DNA of 16,832 bases from an uncultured Novosphingobium sp. (GTDB taxonomy: Bacteria; Pseudomonadota; Alphaproteobacteria; Sphingomonadales; Sphingomonadaceae), in contig CAMPHR010000049.1 of the NCBI GenBank assembly GCA_946886075.1, forward strand, positions 1 through 16,832, read 5' to 3'. Position numbers and translations under genes: made by a program. Numbering within the stretch: position 1 is the first letter of the stretch; each line of letters starts with the position of its first letter. Shown here piece by piece: positions 1 through 8,009 of this stretch. The notes under the pieces are model-generated. The model did no database searches. It was not told the DNA's origin and worked only from the letters and a program-made list of their open reading frames with translations.

Positions 1-951
1 ACCCTCGTCGCTGAACACGACGGCCAGCGCCTCGGCCGGGGTCAGCTCGGGCCGGTCGGCGGTGATCCGCTCGTAGTCGCGCTCGATGAACGCCACCCGC
101 TCCCGCGCGAACTCCATGACGGCGTCCTCGCCCGAGGTCTCGGCGAGGAAGCGCAGGGCGTGGACGGCGAGGTCGGCGGGGCCTTCCCAGCTGTCCAGGA
201 CGCGAACAAGGCTGCCTTGGGCGATCAGTTCGCCCACGTCCCAGAGCGAGCGCAGGGCGATGCCGACGCCGGTGAGCGCGAGTTCACGGACGATCTCGCT
301 GCTGTTGGTGCGGACATGGCTTTGGCCGTCGACCAGCTTGCGCGCGCGGCCGTTGACCAGCCGCCATGGCAGCTGCCCGTCGGCAGCGAGCAGGCGGTGG
401 TGGGCGAGGTCGGCGATCTTTCCCGGAGCGCCATGCGCGGCGAGATAGGCGGGGCTGGCGCAGAGGATGCGGCGGTTGGCGGCGAGAGGGTGGCCCTCCA
501 GGTGAGCGGGAATGTCGCTGGTGATGCGGATCGCGATGTCGATCCGTTCGGCTAGCAGGTCTTCATAGGCGTCAGACAGGTTGAGTTCGAGATCGACGCG
601 GGGATGGAGGTCGAGGAAGCGGGCGACATGGGGCGCGACATGGAGGCGGCCGAAGGAGGTGGGGGCGGAGATGCGCAACGGGCCGGACGCGGTGCGATGG
701 CGGTTGGTGACACGCTGTTCCGCCTGCTGGATAGCGTCGAGGATGGCGACGAGGTCGCGGTGCAGGCTGGCGCCCTCTTCCGTCAGGGCGAGGCGGCGCG
801 TGGTGCGGTGGATGAGGCGGACGCCCAGGCGCGCCTCCAGCCGGGACAGGCGTTTCGACATCATGGCGGGTGAGATGTTGAGGAGGCGGCCTGCAGCGGA
901 AAGGCTGCCTGCTTCGACGGCGCGGGCGAAGAGGAGATAGTCGGGGTCCAT
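1..951 (-). CDS. LysR-type transcriptional regulator, 3' end outside the window, C-terminus probably chimeric
   Basis: Reading from ATG at 951, the first ~60 residues form a LysR winged helix-turn-helix (MDPDYLLFARAVEAGSLSAA, then SPAMMSKRLSRLEARLGVRL and HRTTRRLALTEEG). Residues ~90-265 read as a periplasmic-binding-protein-like effector domain (SGPLRISAPTSFGRLHVAP, DIAIRIT, ALTGVGIALRSLWDVGELI). The start has AGGA about 7 bases upstream. From about residue 266 (position 156 down to 1) the frame stays open but no longer reads as a LysR tail: LRFLAETSGEDAVMEFARER and onward is highly charged and helical. It resembles, from memory, actinobacterial COG2345/SufR-like regulators. Codon choice changes too: Glu is GAA 9, GAG 4 before residue 266 and GAG 9 of 9 after. 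The gene is divergent from glcB, but its target is unknown. LysR identity is firm; the last ~50 codons may not belong to it. Confidence 0.85.
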   Translation of the reverse strand, partial: MDPDYLLFARAVEAGSLSAAGRLLNISPAMMSKRLSRLEARLGVRLIHRTTRRLALTEEGASLHRDLVAILDAIQQAEQRVTNRHRTASGPLRISAPTSFGRLHVAPHVARFLDLHPRVDLELNLSDAYEDLLAERIDIAIRITSDIPAHLEGHPLAANRRILCASPAYLAAHGAPGKIADLAHHRLLAADGQLPWRLVNGRARKLVDGQSHVRTNSSEIVRELALTGVGIALRSLWDVGELIAQGSLVRVLDSWEGPADLAVHALRFLAETSGEDAVMEFARERVAFIERDYERITADRPELTPAEALAVVFSDEG

Positions 952-957
952 GATCTT

Positions 958-970
958 TTCCTGTGAGGAA
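958..970. promoter_or_regulatory. Candidate LysR operator (T-N11-A palindrome)
   Basis: TTCCTGTGAGGAA is a perfect 5-3-5 inverted repeat fitting the LysR-family T-N11-A pattern. It lies just upstream of the LysR start codon and overlaps its ribosome binding site (AGGA on the minus strand), in the divergent LysR/glcB gap. The nonamer TGATCTTTT occurs on both sides, at 951-959 and 980-988. Autoregulation or control of glcB is inference; short palindromes also arise by chance. Confidence 0.35.
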
Positions 971-1064
971 CAGATGCTTTGATCTTTTGTCGTCTAGTGC
1001 GATGGTGACGGCGGGTCTATGGCTTTGTCATAGTCGTGGGATGGAGAGTTGTGCCGTGGACGGG

Positions 1065-3155
1065 ATGAGCGAGAAATCGGGCCTGGTGGTTGCCGCCGAG
1101 CTGGCGCGCTTTATCGATGAGGACGTCCTGCCGGGGACGGGGGTTGCGGCTGACGCGTTCTGGGCCGGGGCGGCGGCGATTTTCGAACGTTTTGCGCCGA
1201 GGAATGCGGCTTTGCTCGCCAAGCGCGACGCGATGCAGGCGCAGATCGATGACTGGCATGGGGCAAATGCGGGGCGGCCGTTCGATGCGGAGGCTTATCG
1301 AGCTTTCCTGACCGAGATTGGCTATCTGGTGCCGGAGCCTGCGCCCTTTTCCATCGGGTCGGGCCGGGTGGATGCGGAGCTGGCGACGCTGGCGGGGCCG
1401 CAGCTGGTCGTGCCGATCCTGAACGCGCGGTTCCTGCTCAACGCGGCCAATGCGCGGTGGGGGAGCCTTTATGATGCGCTGTATGGGACGGATGCGATCC
1501 CGGGCGCGGCTGCGGCGAAGGGATATGATCCGGCGCGGGGGGCGCAGGTGATTGGCTGGGCGAAGGCTTTTCTGGACCGGGCGGTGCCTCTGGCGGAGGG
1601 GAGCTGGGCGGAGTGGACTGGCGGAGTTCCCGTGTTGCGGGACGCTTCGCAGCTCGCCGGGCGGGCGGGGGAGAATATTCTGCTGCGGAACAATGGGCTG
1701 CATATCGAGCTGGTGATCGATGCGGGGCATCCGATCGGGCGGGATGATCCGGCGCATCTGGCCGATGTGGTGCTGGAAGCGGCGCTGTCGACCATTTGCG
1801 ACCTGGAGGATTCGGTTGCGGCGGTCGATGCGGCGGACAAGGTTGCTGCCTATGCCAACTGGCTGGGACTGATGAAGGGCGACCTGGAGGAGAGCTTCGA
1901 GAAGAAGGGCGCGATGATGACGCGGCGGTTGAATGGCGACCGCAGCTATGTTGCGCCGGATGGGAGCGGGTTCACGCTGCCGGGGCGGTCTTTGCTGTTC
2001 GTGCGGAATGTCGGGCATTTGATGACGACGCCTGCGGTGCAGCTGTCGGGCGGGGCGGAGGCTCCGGAGGGGATATTGGATGGGATCGTCACCAGCCTGA
2101 TCGCTCTGCATGACCTTCGGCGGAGCGGGCGCTTCGTCAACAGCCGGGCGGGCAGCATCTATATTGTGAAGCCCAAGATGCATGGGCCGGAAGAGGTGGC
2201 ATTCACCAACGATCTGTTCGACGCGATCGAGGATTTGCTGGGGCTGGAGCGGCATCAGCTGAAGGTTGGGGTGATGGATGAGGAGCGGAGGACTTCCGCC
2301 AACCTTGCCGCCTGTATTCATGCGGTGCGGGATCGGATCGTCTTTATCAACACAGGCTTTCTGGATCGGACGGGCGACGAGATTCACACGTCGATGCGGG
2401 CGGGGCCGATGATCCGCAAGGGCGAGATGAAGGGGGCAGCGTGGATCAAGGCTTATGAGGATCGCAACGTGCAGATCGGGCTCGCCTGCGGGCTGTCCGG
2501 GCGGGCGCAGATCGGGAAGGGCATGTGGGCGGCGCCCGACCGGATGGCGGATATGCTGGAGCAGAAGATCGGGCATCCGATGACAGGGGCGAATACGGCA
2601 TGGGTGCCTTCTCCTACTGCGGCGGTGCTGCATGCTACGCACTATCATGACGTCGATGTCTTTGCCCGGCAGGGGGAGCGGAGGGCGGAGGCTGTTGCGT
2701 CGCTGGATGCATTGTTGACTTTACCTCTGGCGGCGGGGGTGAATTGGTCGGCACAGGATGTCCGGGAGGAGCTGGACAATAATGCGCAGGGGATATTGGG
2801 CTATGTCGTGCGCTGGGTGGATCAGGGGGTGGGCTGCTCCAAGGTGCCGGATATTCATGATGTGGGGCTGATGGAGGACCGGGCGACGTTGCGGATTTCT
2901 TCGCAGCATATCGCCAACTGGCTGCTGCATGGGGTGTGTTCGGCCGAGGAGGTCGAGGCGGCGTTGCGGCGGATGGCGGCGAAGGTGGATGCGCAGAATG
3001 CGGGCGATCCGCTTTACCAGCCGATGAGCGGGCGGGAGGCGGACAGCATCGCCTTTCAGGCGGCGCGGGCGCTGGTGTTCGAGGGGGTGGCGCAGCCTAA
3101 TGGCTATACCGAGCCCTTGCTGCATGCCTATCGAGCGCGGGTGAAGGCCGCCTAG
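1065..3155 (+). CDS. glcB: Malate synthase G
   Basis: Condenses glyoxylate with acetyl-CoA to malate in the cytoplasm, the second step of the glyoxylate shunt, needed for growth on acetate, fatty acids or glycolate. The 696-residue product aligns by eye with E. coli GlcB (723 aa) over its whole length. Recognisable segments are [20 protein letters not shown] (111-130), [14 protein letters not shown] (203-216) and [19 protein letters not shown] (362-380). Expected catalytic Arg314 lies in RNVGHLMT, Mg ligands Glu406 (MDEERRTS) and Asp434 (GFLDRTGDE), and catalytic base Asp605 in MEDRATLR. The redox-active Cys seen in E. coli is also present (Cys591 in [10 protein letters not shown]). I chose ATG 1065 because [20 protein letters not shown] matches the family N-terminus. 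The frame is open back to 963, with another ATG at 1041, but that extension is unlike the family. The Shine-Dalgarno is weak. The stop overlaps the end of chrA. Confidence 0.97.
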   Translation: MSEKSGLVVAAELARFIDEDVLPGTGVAADAFWAGAAAIFERFAPRNAALLAKRDAMQAQIDDWHGANAGRPFDAEAYRAFLTEIGYLVPEPAPFSIGSGRVDAELATLAGPQLVVPILNARFLLNAANARWGSLYDALYGTDAIPGAAAAKGYDPARGAQVIGWAKAFLDRAVPLAEGSWAEWTGGVPVLRDASQLAGRAGENILLRNNGLHIELVIDAGHPIGRDDPAHLADVVLEAALSTICDLEDSVAAVDAADKVAAYANWLGLMKGDLEESFEKKGAMMTRRLNGDRSYVAPDGSGFTLPGRSLLFVRNVGHLMTTPAVQLSGGAEAPEGILDGIVTSLIALHDLRRSGRFVNSRAGSIYIVKPKMHGPEEVAFTNDLFDAIEDLLGLERHQLKVGVMDEERRTSANLAACIHAVRDRIVFINTGFLDRTGDEIHTSMRAGPMIRKGEMKGAAWIKAYEDRNVQIGLACGLSGRAQIGKGMWAAPDRMADMLEQKIGHPMTGANTAWVPSPTAAVLHATHYHDVDVFARQGERRAEAVASLDALLTLPLAAGVNWSAQDVREELDNNAQGILGYVVRWVDQGVGCSKVPDIHDVGLMEDRATLRISSQHIANWLLHGVCSAEEVEAALRRMAAKVDAQNAGDPLYQPMSGREADSIAFQAARALVFEGVAQPNGYTEPLLHAYRARVKAA

Positions 3156-4552
3156 GTCAGGATGACATGGGCGGCGCCTGCTGCGGCTGAGCAGAGGAGG
3201 ACGGGGAGGACTCCGGCCGTGAAGCGCAGGACGGCGATGAGCGCTGCGGCGGAGAGGGCGAGCGCGGGCAAGTTGATCGAGGCGAGGACGGGGACGTCGA
3301 GCGATCCGGTCGGCGTGGATATGGCGTGGACCTTGGCGAAGAGTGTGTGGATCGCGAACCAGAGGGCCAGGTTCAGGATCACGCCGACCACTGCTGCGGT
3401 GATGGCGGTGAGGGCCGAGGACAGGGCGCGGTTGCCTCGTAGGCGCTCGATGAAGGGGGCGCCCGCGAAGATCCAGAGGAAGCAAGGGACGAAGGTCACC
3501 CAGGTGGTGAGGATCGCGCCCAGCGTGGCTGCGACGAGTGGGGGCAGCGCGCCTGCGTCGCGGAAGGCGGCGAGGAAGCCGACGAACTGCGTCACCATGA
3601 TCAGCGGGCCGGGCGTCGTTTCCGCCATGCCGAGGCCGTCAAGCATTTCGCCCGGACGCAGCCAGCCGAAAGTGCCGACCGCTTCCTGCGCGACATAGGC
3701 GAGGACCGCGTAAGCGCCGCCGAAGGTGACGACCGCCATCTGGCTGAAGAAACTGGCGATGCGGGCGAAGACATCGTCGGGGCCAAGCGCGAGGAACAGC
3801 GCGAGGACGGGAGCGAGCCAGAGCAGCAACAGGACGGTCGAGATCTGGAGCGACCAGCGCAGGTTGGGGCGGGCGAGATCGGGGAGGGATTCGCCGAGCG
3901 CGGTGTCGCGATCGTGGATGACGTTGCCGGATGCGGGGCCATGGCCGCCGCCGCCTTTGAATTGGGCGATGCCGCTGCGGCTGCCGAGATAGCCGATGAG
4001 GCCAGCGGCGAGCACGATCAGCGGAAAGGGCGCGTCGAGGAAGAAGATGGCGACGAAGGCGGCGGCGGCGATGCCGCGCATGACGTTATTTTTAAGCGCG
4101 CGGGAGCCGACGCGGACGACGGCTTGCACGACGACGGCGAGGACGGCGGCTTTCAGGCCGAAGAAGAGCCCCTCGACAAGGGGCACTTTGCCGAGCAGGA
4201 CGTAGATGTAGCTCAACCCCAATATGGCGAGGAAGCCGGGGAGGACGAAGAGGATGCCCGCGATCAGGCCGCCCTTTGTCTTGTGGAGGAGCCAGCCGAT
4301 GTAGATGGCGAGCTGTTGCGCTTCTGGGCCGGGGAGCAGCATGCAATAGTTGAGAGCGTGGAGGAAACGCTCCTCCCCGATCCACTTTTTTTCCTCGACA
4401 AGGATGCGGTGCATCACGGCGATCTGCCCGGCGGGGCCGCCAAAGCTCAAGGCCGCGATCTTCGCCCATATGCGGGTGGCTTCGCCTAGCGGGATGCCGT
4501 GATCAGGCAGAGGCGCGGCGGCAGAGGATAGGGTCGATGCGGTGCTGTTCAT
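3152..4552 (-). CDS. chrA: Chromate transporter ChrA (two-domain CHR family)
   Basis: Inner-membrane protein of the long-chain CHR family, which expels chromate and so lowers its intracellular level. The product is 466 residues, typical of the two-domain form, and both half-domains are visible. The N half has [13 protein letters not shown] (36-48) and [11 protein letters not shown] (72-82). The C half has [16 protein letters not shown] (275-290) and [16 protein letters not shown] (311-326). Long hydrophobic stretches fill 95-190, 235-257 and most of 330-466. A hydrophilic Gly/His linker lies at about 198-232. The ATG at 4552 shares ATGA with the chrB stop, so translation is probably coupled. 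The TAG stop shares the four bases CTAG (3152-3155) with the stop of convergent glcB, leaving no room for a terminator between them. Confidence 0.95.
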   Translation of the reverse strand: MNSTASTLSSAAAPLPDHGIPLGEATRIWAKIAALSFGGPAGQIAVMHRILVEEKKWIGEERFLHALNYCMLLPGPEAQQLAIYIGWLLHKTKGGLIAGILFVLPGFLAILGLSYIYVLLGKVPLVEGLFFGLKAAVLAVVVQAVVRVGSRALKNNVMRGIAAAAFVAIFFLDAPFPLIVLAAGLIGYLGSRSGIAQFKGGGGHGPASGNVIHDRDTALGESLPDLARPNLRWSLQISTVLLLLWLAPVLALFLALGPDDVFARIASFFSQMAVVTFGGAYAVLAYVAQEAVGTFGWLRPGEMLDGLGMAETTPGPLIMVTQFVGFLAAFRDAGALPPLVAATLGAILTTWVTFVPCFLWIFAGAPFIERLRGNRALSSALTAITAAVVGVILNLALWFAIHTLFAKVHAISTPTGSLDVPVLASINLPALALSAAALIAVLRFTAGVLPVLLCSAAAGAAHVILT

Positions 4553-5484
4553 CGATCGGTCTTTCGATTGCTGAAAAAGGCGTGGAATTGGTTGAGGGCG
4601 TCGCTGGCGAGGGCGATGCGCTGAAGATCGTCGTCGGTGGACGCGCAAACGCCCGAGAGCATCGCGCCAAGGCCCGCGGTTTCAGGGCGGGTGAACTTGC
4701 CATCGGCTATATCGAGCTCGTGGATGATCTCGCCGATGGCTTGGAGCGCGGGGTCATCGATGAGGCTCGCGCGGAGCAGCAGGGTTTCGAAGCTGCACCG
4801 GTCGGCTTCATGGGTGAATTCCGCGTCGGCCATGTCGAAGCGAAGTTCGCCGGGTTCGGGCGCGTGGGTGCGGCTGTCGACGAAGCGGAAGCGGGCCTGC
4901 GGGTCGATGAAGCGCTGGATTAGCCATGCGCAGGCGATGCGATCGACATGGACGCCGCTGCGCGTGACCCAGATGCGGTTGGTGAGGTCCTGCGGGGTTT
5001 CGGCGGGTGCAGTGCGGGTGACGTCGGGGTGCTGGTAGCGGCGGCGGTCAAGCTCGGTGAGGGCGGCTTCGGCTTCCTGGCGGCCGTGGGCTCCGAAGAA
5101 GTCGATGCGGCCTATGTCTTCGAGGCGTTTTTGCAGCTTGGCTATTTCGGCTGAGGTGGCGGGGCCGGTTTCCAGCAGACGGCGCGCGGATTGGGCGAGA
5201 TCGTCATAGTCGGCGTCGCGTGCGGTGTCGAAGAGGGTGCGGACTTCGGGGTCTGATTGGCCGTCTAGGAGGGTTAGTTCGGCGAGGATGGCTTCGCCGC
5301 CGCTGGAGGTGATTTCGTGGAGCAGGGTGCTGAAGGCGGCTTGCGAGCGTTCGGTGTTGGGGAGGAGGTGGACGGCATTTTTCAGCGGGATAGCGCCGAT
5401 GGATTGGAGACGGCGCCAGATTTTTACGCGCAGGTAGGGGGGCTTGGCTGGGAGTTGGTGAAGCAGGGCTAGCCAGGTGTTCAT
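4549..5484 (-). CDS. chrB: Chromate resistance protein ChrB (probable chromate-sensing regulator)
   Basis: In characterised chr operons ChrB is needed for full chromate resistance and acts as a chromate-responsive regulator of chrA. The 311-residue product has the usual two parts. The N-terminal ChrB domain begins WLALLHQLPAKPPYLRVKIW (4-23) and continues GAIPLKNAVHLLPN (30-43). The C-terminal Chrome_Resist domain begins IWVTRSGVHVDRIACAWLIQ (171-190) and includes AEFTHEADRCSFETLL (51-66 of that domain). Cys185, Cys230 and Cys280 are possible metal or redox residues (inference). ATG 5484 starts right at the conserved N-terminus. I see no strong Shine-Dalgarno, and an imperfect palindrome abuts the start. 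It precedes chrA with an ATGA overlap, so the pair is one transcript chrB-chrA. No chrC or chrF is present. Confidence 0.93.
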   Translation of the reverse strand: MNTWLALLHQLPAKPPYLRVKIWRRLQSIGAIPLKNAVHLLPNTERSQAAFSTLLHEITSSGGEAILAELTLLDGQSDPEVRTLFDTARDADYDDLAQSARRLLETGPATSAEIAKLQKRLEDIGRIDFFGAHGRQEAEAALTELDRRRYQHPDVTRTAPAETPQDLTNRIWVTRSGVHVDRIACAWLIQRFIDPQARFRFVDSRTHAPEPGELRFDMADAEFTHEADRCSFETLLLRASLIDDPALQAIGEIIHELDIADGKFTRPETAGLGAMLSGVCASTDDDLQRIALASDALNQFHAFFSNRKTDR

Positions 5485-5500
5485 GATGCATGTGTATCAC
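5483..5500. promoter_or_regulatory. Candidate operator at the chrB start
   Basis: On the minus strand GTGATACA-CA-TGCATCAT is an imperfect palindrome: six of eight bases match between half sites. It ends inside the chrB start codon. Upstream lies an AT-rich stretch (TGATATAGCTATTT on the minus strand) that could hold a promoter. A chromate-responsive repressor such as ChrB could bind here, but that is inference. Confidence 0.3.
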
Positions 5501-5550
5501 AGGATTTTGGGAGGTGAAATAGCTATATCATTAGCGAGCATTCTCCCGGT

Positions 5551-5625
5551 CCGTTCGCCCTGAGCTTGTCGAAGGGCTCTTCTTTCTTAGGGAAGGGAGG
5601 GCTTCGACAAGCTCAGCCCGAACGG
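5551..5625. repeat. GTTCG inverted repeat, copy 1 (B arm left, A arm right)
   Basis: Left arm CCGTTCGCCCTGAGCTTGTC then GAAGGGC. The right arm, read on the minus strand, is CCGTTCGGGCTGAGCTTGTC then GAAGCCC. The arms are inverted around a ~20-base purine/pyrimidine-biased spacer. It lies between chrB (head side) and the 134-bp element downstream of the phosphatase gene. The family recurs at 7842, 12405 and 15171. Each arm can also fold alone (GCCCT/AGGGC or GGGCT/AGCCC). It behaves like a REP-type extragenic palindrome; mobility is not shown. Confidence 0.85.
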
Positions 5626-5699
5626 GTGAGGGTGTTAGCTTTCTTTTTGTCCTAGCTGACGCGCGGAGTTTTCTGCGGTCTTTGCGCTACGAATATTTT

Positions 5700-5833
5700 T
5701 TCACGCGGAGACGCGGAGACGCAGAGAGGGTGCGTCTTGGGAGATGTGGTGCGTCAGGTTGTCTGTGCGGTCGGATGCGATGTTAGAACAGAGGCGCTGC
5801 GCGGGCCGGTTTGGCTCCGCGTCTCCGCGTGAA
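5700..5833. repeat. 134-bp element with 19-bp perfect terminal inverted repeats (MITE-like)
   Basis: TTCACGCGGAGACGCGGAG at 5700-5718 is matched exactly by its reverse complement CTCCGCGTCTCCGCGTGAA at 5815-5833. The ends are built from octamers: ACGCGGAG, ACGCGGAG, ACGCAGAG at 5703-5726, and CTCCGCGT twice at 5815-5830. The ~96-base interior has no convincing ORF, and I see no clear target-site duplication. It sits just downstream of the phosphatase stop (5865 on the minus strand). Together with repeat copy 1 it accounts for most of the 380-base gap 5485-5864. A non-autonomous mobile element or a transcription-ending hairpin are both possible. Confidence 0.7.
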
Positions 5834-5864
5834 CAATTTTCATTCTGCGCAGGAGCAGGAGAGT

Positions 5865-6326
5865 TTAGGATTTCAGCTGTTCTATCAGCGCCTTGGCTGC
5901 ACGGGTGACGTCTGACCAAGTTTCGTCGAAATCCTCGTCTTCGCCGAAATAGGGGTCGGTGACGCTGGTGCCTTTGCGGCCGGGGATGAGGTCCATGAGG
6001 AGGCGGAGGTCTGCCTTGCCGTCTGAGGGACGGATGCGGCGGAGATTTTTGAGGTTTTCCGCGTCGAGGGCGAAGATATGGTTGAAGCGGTGGAAGTCGT
6101 CCGCTGTGACCTGGCGGCCGCGATAGGTGGATATGTCGATGCCGTGGCGCAGGGCGACGGCCTGAGCGCGCTTGTCGGGCGGGCAGTCTACATGCCAGTC
6201 GCCGGTGCCTGCGGAGTCTACTTCGACGGGTAGGCCCGCCTTTGCCGCTTCGGCGCGCAGGGCTGCTTCGGCCAGCGGCGAGCGGCAGATATTGCCTAGG
6301 CAGACGAAGAGGACGGAGGCGGTCAT
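5865..6326 (-). CDS. Low-molecular-weight protein-tyrosine phosphatase
   Basis: Cytosolic phosphatase of the LMW-PTP/arsenate reductase-like fold, acting on phosphotyrosine or small phospho-substrates. The 153-residue product has the signature VLFVCLGNICRSPLAEA near the N-terminus: nucleophile Cys9 and P-loop Arg15 in the CX5R-S loop. The general-acid loop DPYFGEDEDF has Asp124, and a conserved DSAGTGDWHVDCPPD lies at 37-51. Length and motif order are normal. Its ATG overlaps the stop of the upstream HerA-like gene as ATGA (6323-6326), implying translational coupling. No tyrosine-kinase (BY-kinase) or polysaccharide-export gene is nearby, so the common capsule role is not supported here and the substrate is unknown. 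The CLGNIC form argues for phosphatase rather than ArsC. Confidence 0.94.
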   Translation of the reverse strand: MTASVLFVCLGNICRSPLAEAALRAEAAKAGLPVEVDSAGTGDWHVDCPPDKRAQAVALRHGIDISTYRGRQVTADDFHRFNHIFALDAENLKNLRRIRPSDGKADLRLLMDLIPGRKGTSVTDPYFGEDEDFDETWSDVTRAAKALIEQLKS

Positions 6327-7777
6327 CCTTCGGCGGCTGCCGTCGAGAGACCGAGTTGCGGCACGCCGATTGAGCGGCGGCCGCCGAAGTCGGTGCGGGC
6401 GACGATGACGCCGATCTTTTCCATATAGTCGATGAGGCGGCGGACGCGGCCCGGCGAGCTGGTGCCATAGGCGCGGGCTAGGGCGCTGTCGTCCGGGCAG
6501 GGCAGGCCCTGCATCGCGGCGCGGGCGATGAGGAGGAAGGGGGCGAGCATGTCTTCAGGCAAGGGCCGGGCGGCCTTCATCGCGTCGTCCCAGCGCGGGT
6601 CGGCGGCGTCGAACATGCCTGCCTGCGCCATGGCGAACCGCTTGCGGAAGGCGGCGAGGTCGAGCGGGGGCGTGCGCAGGCCTTTCATGCGGCAGCGGAC
6701 GCCGAAATCCTGATAGAGGGTCGCGACGCTGGGCTGTGCATCGCCAAGGTCCGCGACGATTTCTTCGAGAACGGCGATGACTACGGGTTCATTCTGGCCG
6801 AAGTCGAGTTCGGGTGCGGCTGGCTTGGCGAGGGGCGCGGCGGCCAGCGCCCGCATCAGTTCTTCGGCGGGGAGCGGCGGCGGTTCGGCGCGCGGTGGGG
6901 GAGGAGGTAGCGCGTCGTCCTCTCCGGCGCTGGCGAAGAGCAGTTCCTGAAGATCGCCGGTCGCGGCGGCGGGCGGGGGCATTAGCTTGTGCGTGCCGCC
7001 TCGGGTGCTCGTCTTGACCGTGCCGATCTTCACGGCGACGGGGCGGCGGCAGATCGCGGGGCCGAGGGCGAGGAAGCGGCCGCGTTCAAGGTCGCGTATC
7101 TGTTCGGCCTGGCGGCGCTCCATGCCGAGCAAGTCGGCGGCGCGGGCCATGTCGATGTCGAGGAAGGTGCGGCCCATGAGGAAGTTGGACGCTTCGGCCG
7201 CGACATTCTTGGCGAGCTTGGCAAGGCGCTGGGTGGCGATGACGCCCGCGAGGCCGCGCTTTCGGCCTCGGCACATGAGGTTGGTCATGGCGGCGAGCGA
7301 CAGGCGGCGGGCTTCGTCGGATACGTCTCCGGCGGCGACGGGGGCGAACATCTGCGCTTCGTCCACGACGACGAGGGCGGGATACCAATGGTCGCGCGGG
7401 GCGTCGAACAGGGTGGAGAGGAAGGTCGCGGCGCATTTCATCTGCGCTTCGAGTTCGAGGCTTTCGAGGCTGAGGACCACCGATGCGCGATGTTCGCGGA
7501 TGCGCGCGGCCATCTTGACGATCTCGCGTTCATTATAGTCGCCCGCGTCGATGACGACATGGCCATATTCATCGGCGAGGGTGACGAAGTCGCCTTCGGG
7601 ATCGATCACGACCTGCTGGACGAGGGATGCGCTTTCTTCGAGTAGGCGGCGGAGGAGGTGCGACTTGCCGGACCCCGAATTGCCCTGAACCAGCAGGCGG
7701 GTGGCGAGCAATTCCTCTACGTCGATCGGAACGGGGTTGCCGTTGCCGTCGGTTCCTATGCTGATGGTGGCGGTCAC
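6323..7777 (-). CDS. HerA-like (DUF87) P-loop ATPase with C-terminal winged helix
   Basis: Predicted ATPase of the HerA/FtsK superfamily; HerA proteins are DNA-translocating ATPases, but this member's role is unknown. In the 484-residue product Walker A is GNSGSGKS (32-39), followed by VVIDPEGDF (56-64) typical of HerA-like proteins. Walker B is LVVVDE (135-140), and MCRGRKRGLAGVIATQR contains likely sensor and arginine-finger residues. After ~residue 285 comes a Pro/Ala-rich linker, then a ~150-residue C-terminal part ending in a probable winged helix (DSALARAYGTSSPGRVRRLI, then DYMEKIGVIVARTDFGGRRS). I chose GTG 7777 because AAAGGA sits 5 bases upstream. The frame is open further but runs into repeat DNA (copy 2). 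No nurA or sir2 partner is present; the only coupled gene is the phosphatase. Confidence 0.85.
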   Translation of the reverse strand: MTATISIGTDGNGNPVPIDVEELLATRLLVQGNSGSGKSHLLRRLLEESASLVQQVVIDPEGDFVTLADEYGHVVIDAGDYNEREIVKMAARIREHRASVVLSLESLELEAQMKCAATFLSTLFDAPRDHWYPALVVVDEAQMFAPVAAGDVSDEARRLSLAAMTNLMCRGRKRGLAGVIATQRLAKLAKNVAAEASNFLMGRTFLDIDMARAADLLGMERRQAEQIRDLERGRFLALGPAICRRPVAVKIGTVKTSTRGGTHKLMPPPAAATGDLQELLFASAGEDDALPPPPPRAEPPPLPAEELMRALAAAPLAKPAAPELDFGQNEPVVIAVLEEIVADLGDAQPSVATLYQDFGVRCRMKGLRTPPLDLAAFRKRFAMAQAGMFDAADPRWDDAMKAARPLPEDMLAPFLLIARAAMQGLPCPDDSALARAYGTSSPGRVRRLIDYMEKIGVIVARTDFGGRRSIGVPQLGLSTAAAEG

Positions 7778-7841
7778 ATATGTCCTTTGGCGCAGGCGGG
7801 GGGATTCGCGCAAGGGTGGTGTCTGGGAACTTCTCTTTCCT

Positions 7842-7959
7842 CCGTTCGGGCTGTTCGAACGAGCCACTTGTCTCGTTCGAATGTCGAAGCCCTGCACTTC
7901 TCCTCATCCTTAAAGAAAGGAAGAAAGTAGAGCCCTTCGACAAGCTCAGGGCGAACGGG
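7842..7959. repeat. GTTCG inverted repeat, copy 2, with nested hairpin
   Basis: The left A arm starts CCGTTCGGGCTG, is interrupted by a hairpin, and resumes TGTCGAAGCCC. The right arm (minus strand) is the uninterrupted B type, CCGTTCGCCCTGAGCTTGTC then GAAGGGC. The nested hairpin at 7854-7881 has perfect 10-bp arms TTCGAACGAG / CTCGTTCGAA around the loop CCACTTGT. It replaces the four bases AGCT of the plain arm. It lies between the divergent HerA-like and ppc genes, so both promoters must fit on either side of it. Confidence 0.85.
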
Positions 7960-8009
7960 GAGAGGGGGGCGCGCGCAGAGGAGAGGCCTGGATAACGGAC
8001 GCGTTCCCC

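Noticed and set aside
1017..3485. Long open frames antisense to glcB and chrA (up to 543 codons)
   Set aside because: They are rich in Arg, Pro and His with no recognisable domains and lie opposite well-conserved enzymes. GC-rich codon structure produces such frames.
5865..6326. Arsenate reductase instead of tyrosine phosphatase
   Set aside because: The P-loop CLGNICRSP and DPYFGED loop are those of LMW-PTPs, and no ars genes are nearby.
6323..7777. HerA-based anti-phage defence system (HerA-Sir2, HerA-DUF4297 type)
   Set aside because: No effector nuclease or Sir2 gene is adjacent. The partner is an LMW phosphatase and the surrounding genes are housekeeping.
7778..7897. Forty-codon N-terminal extension of the HerA-like protein starting at 7897
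   Set aside because: It is encoded by repeat copy 2 and has no conserved features. GTG 7777 has AAAGGA at correct spacing.
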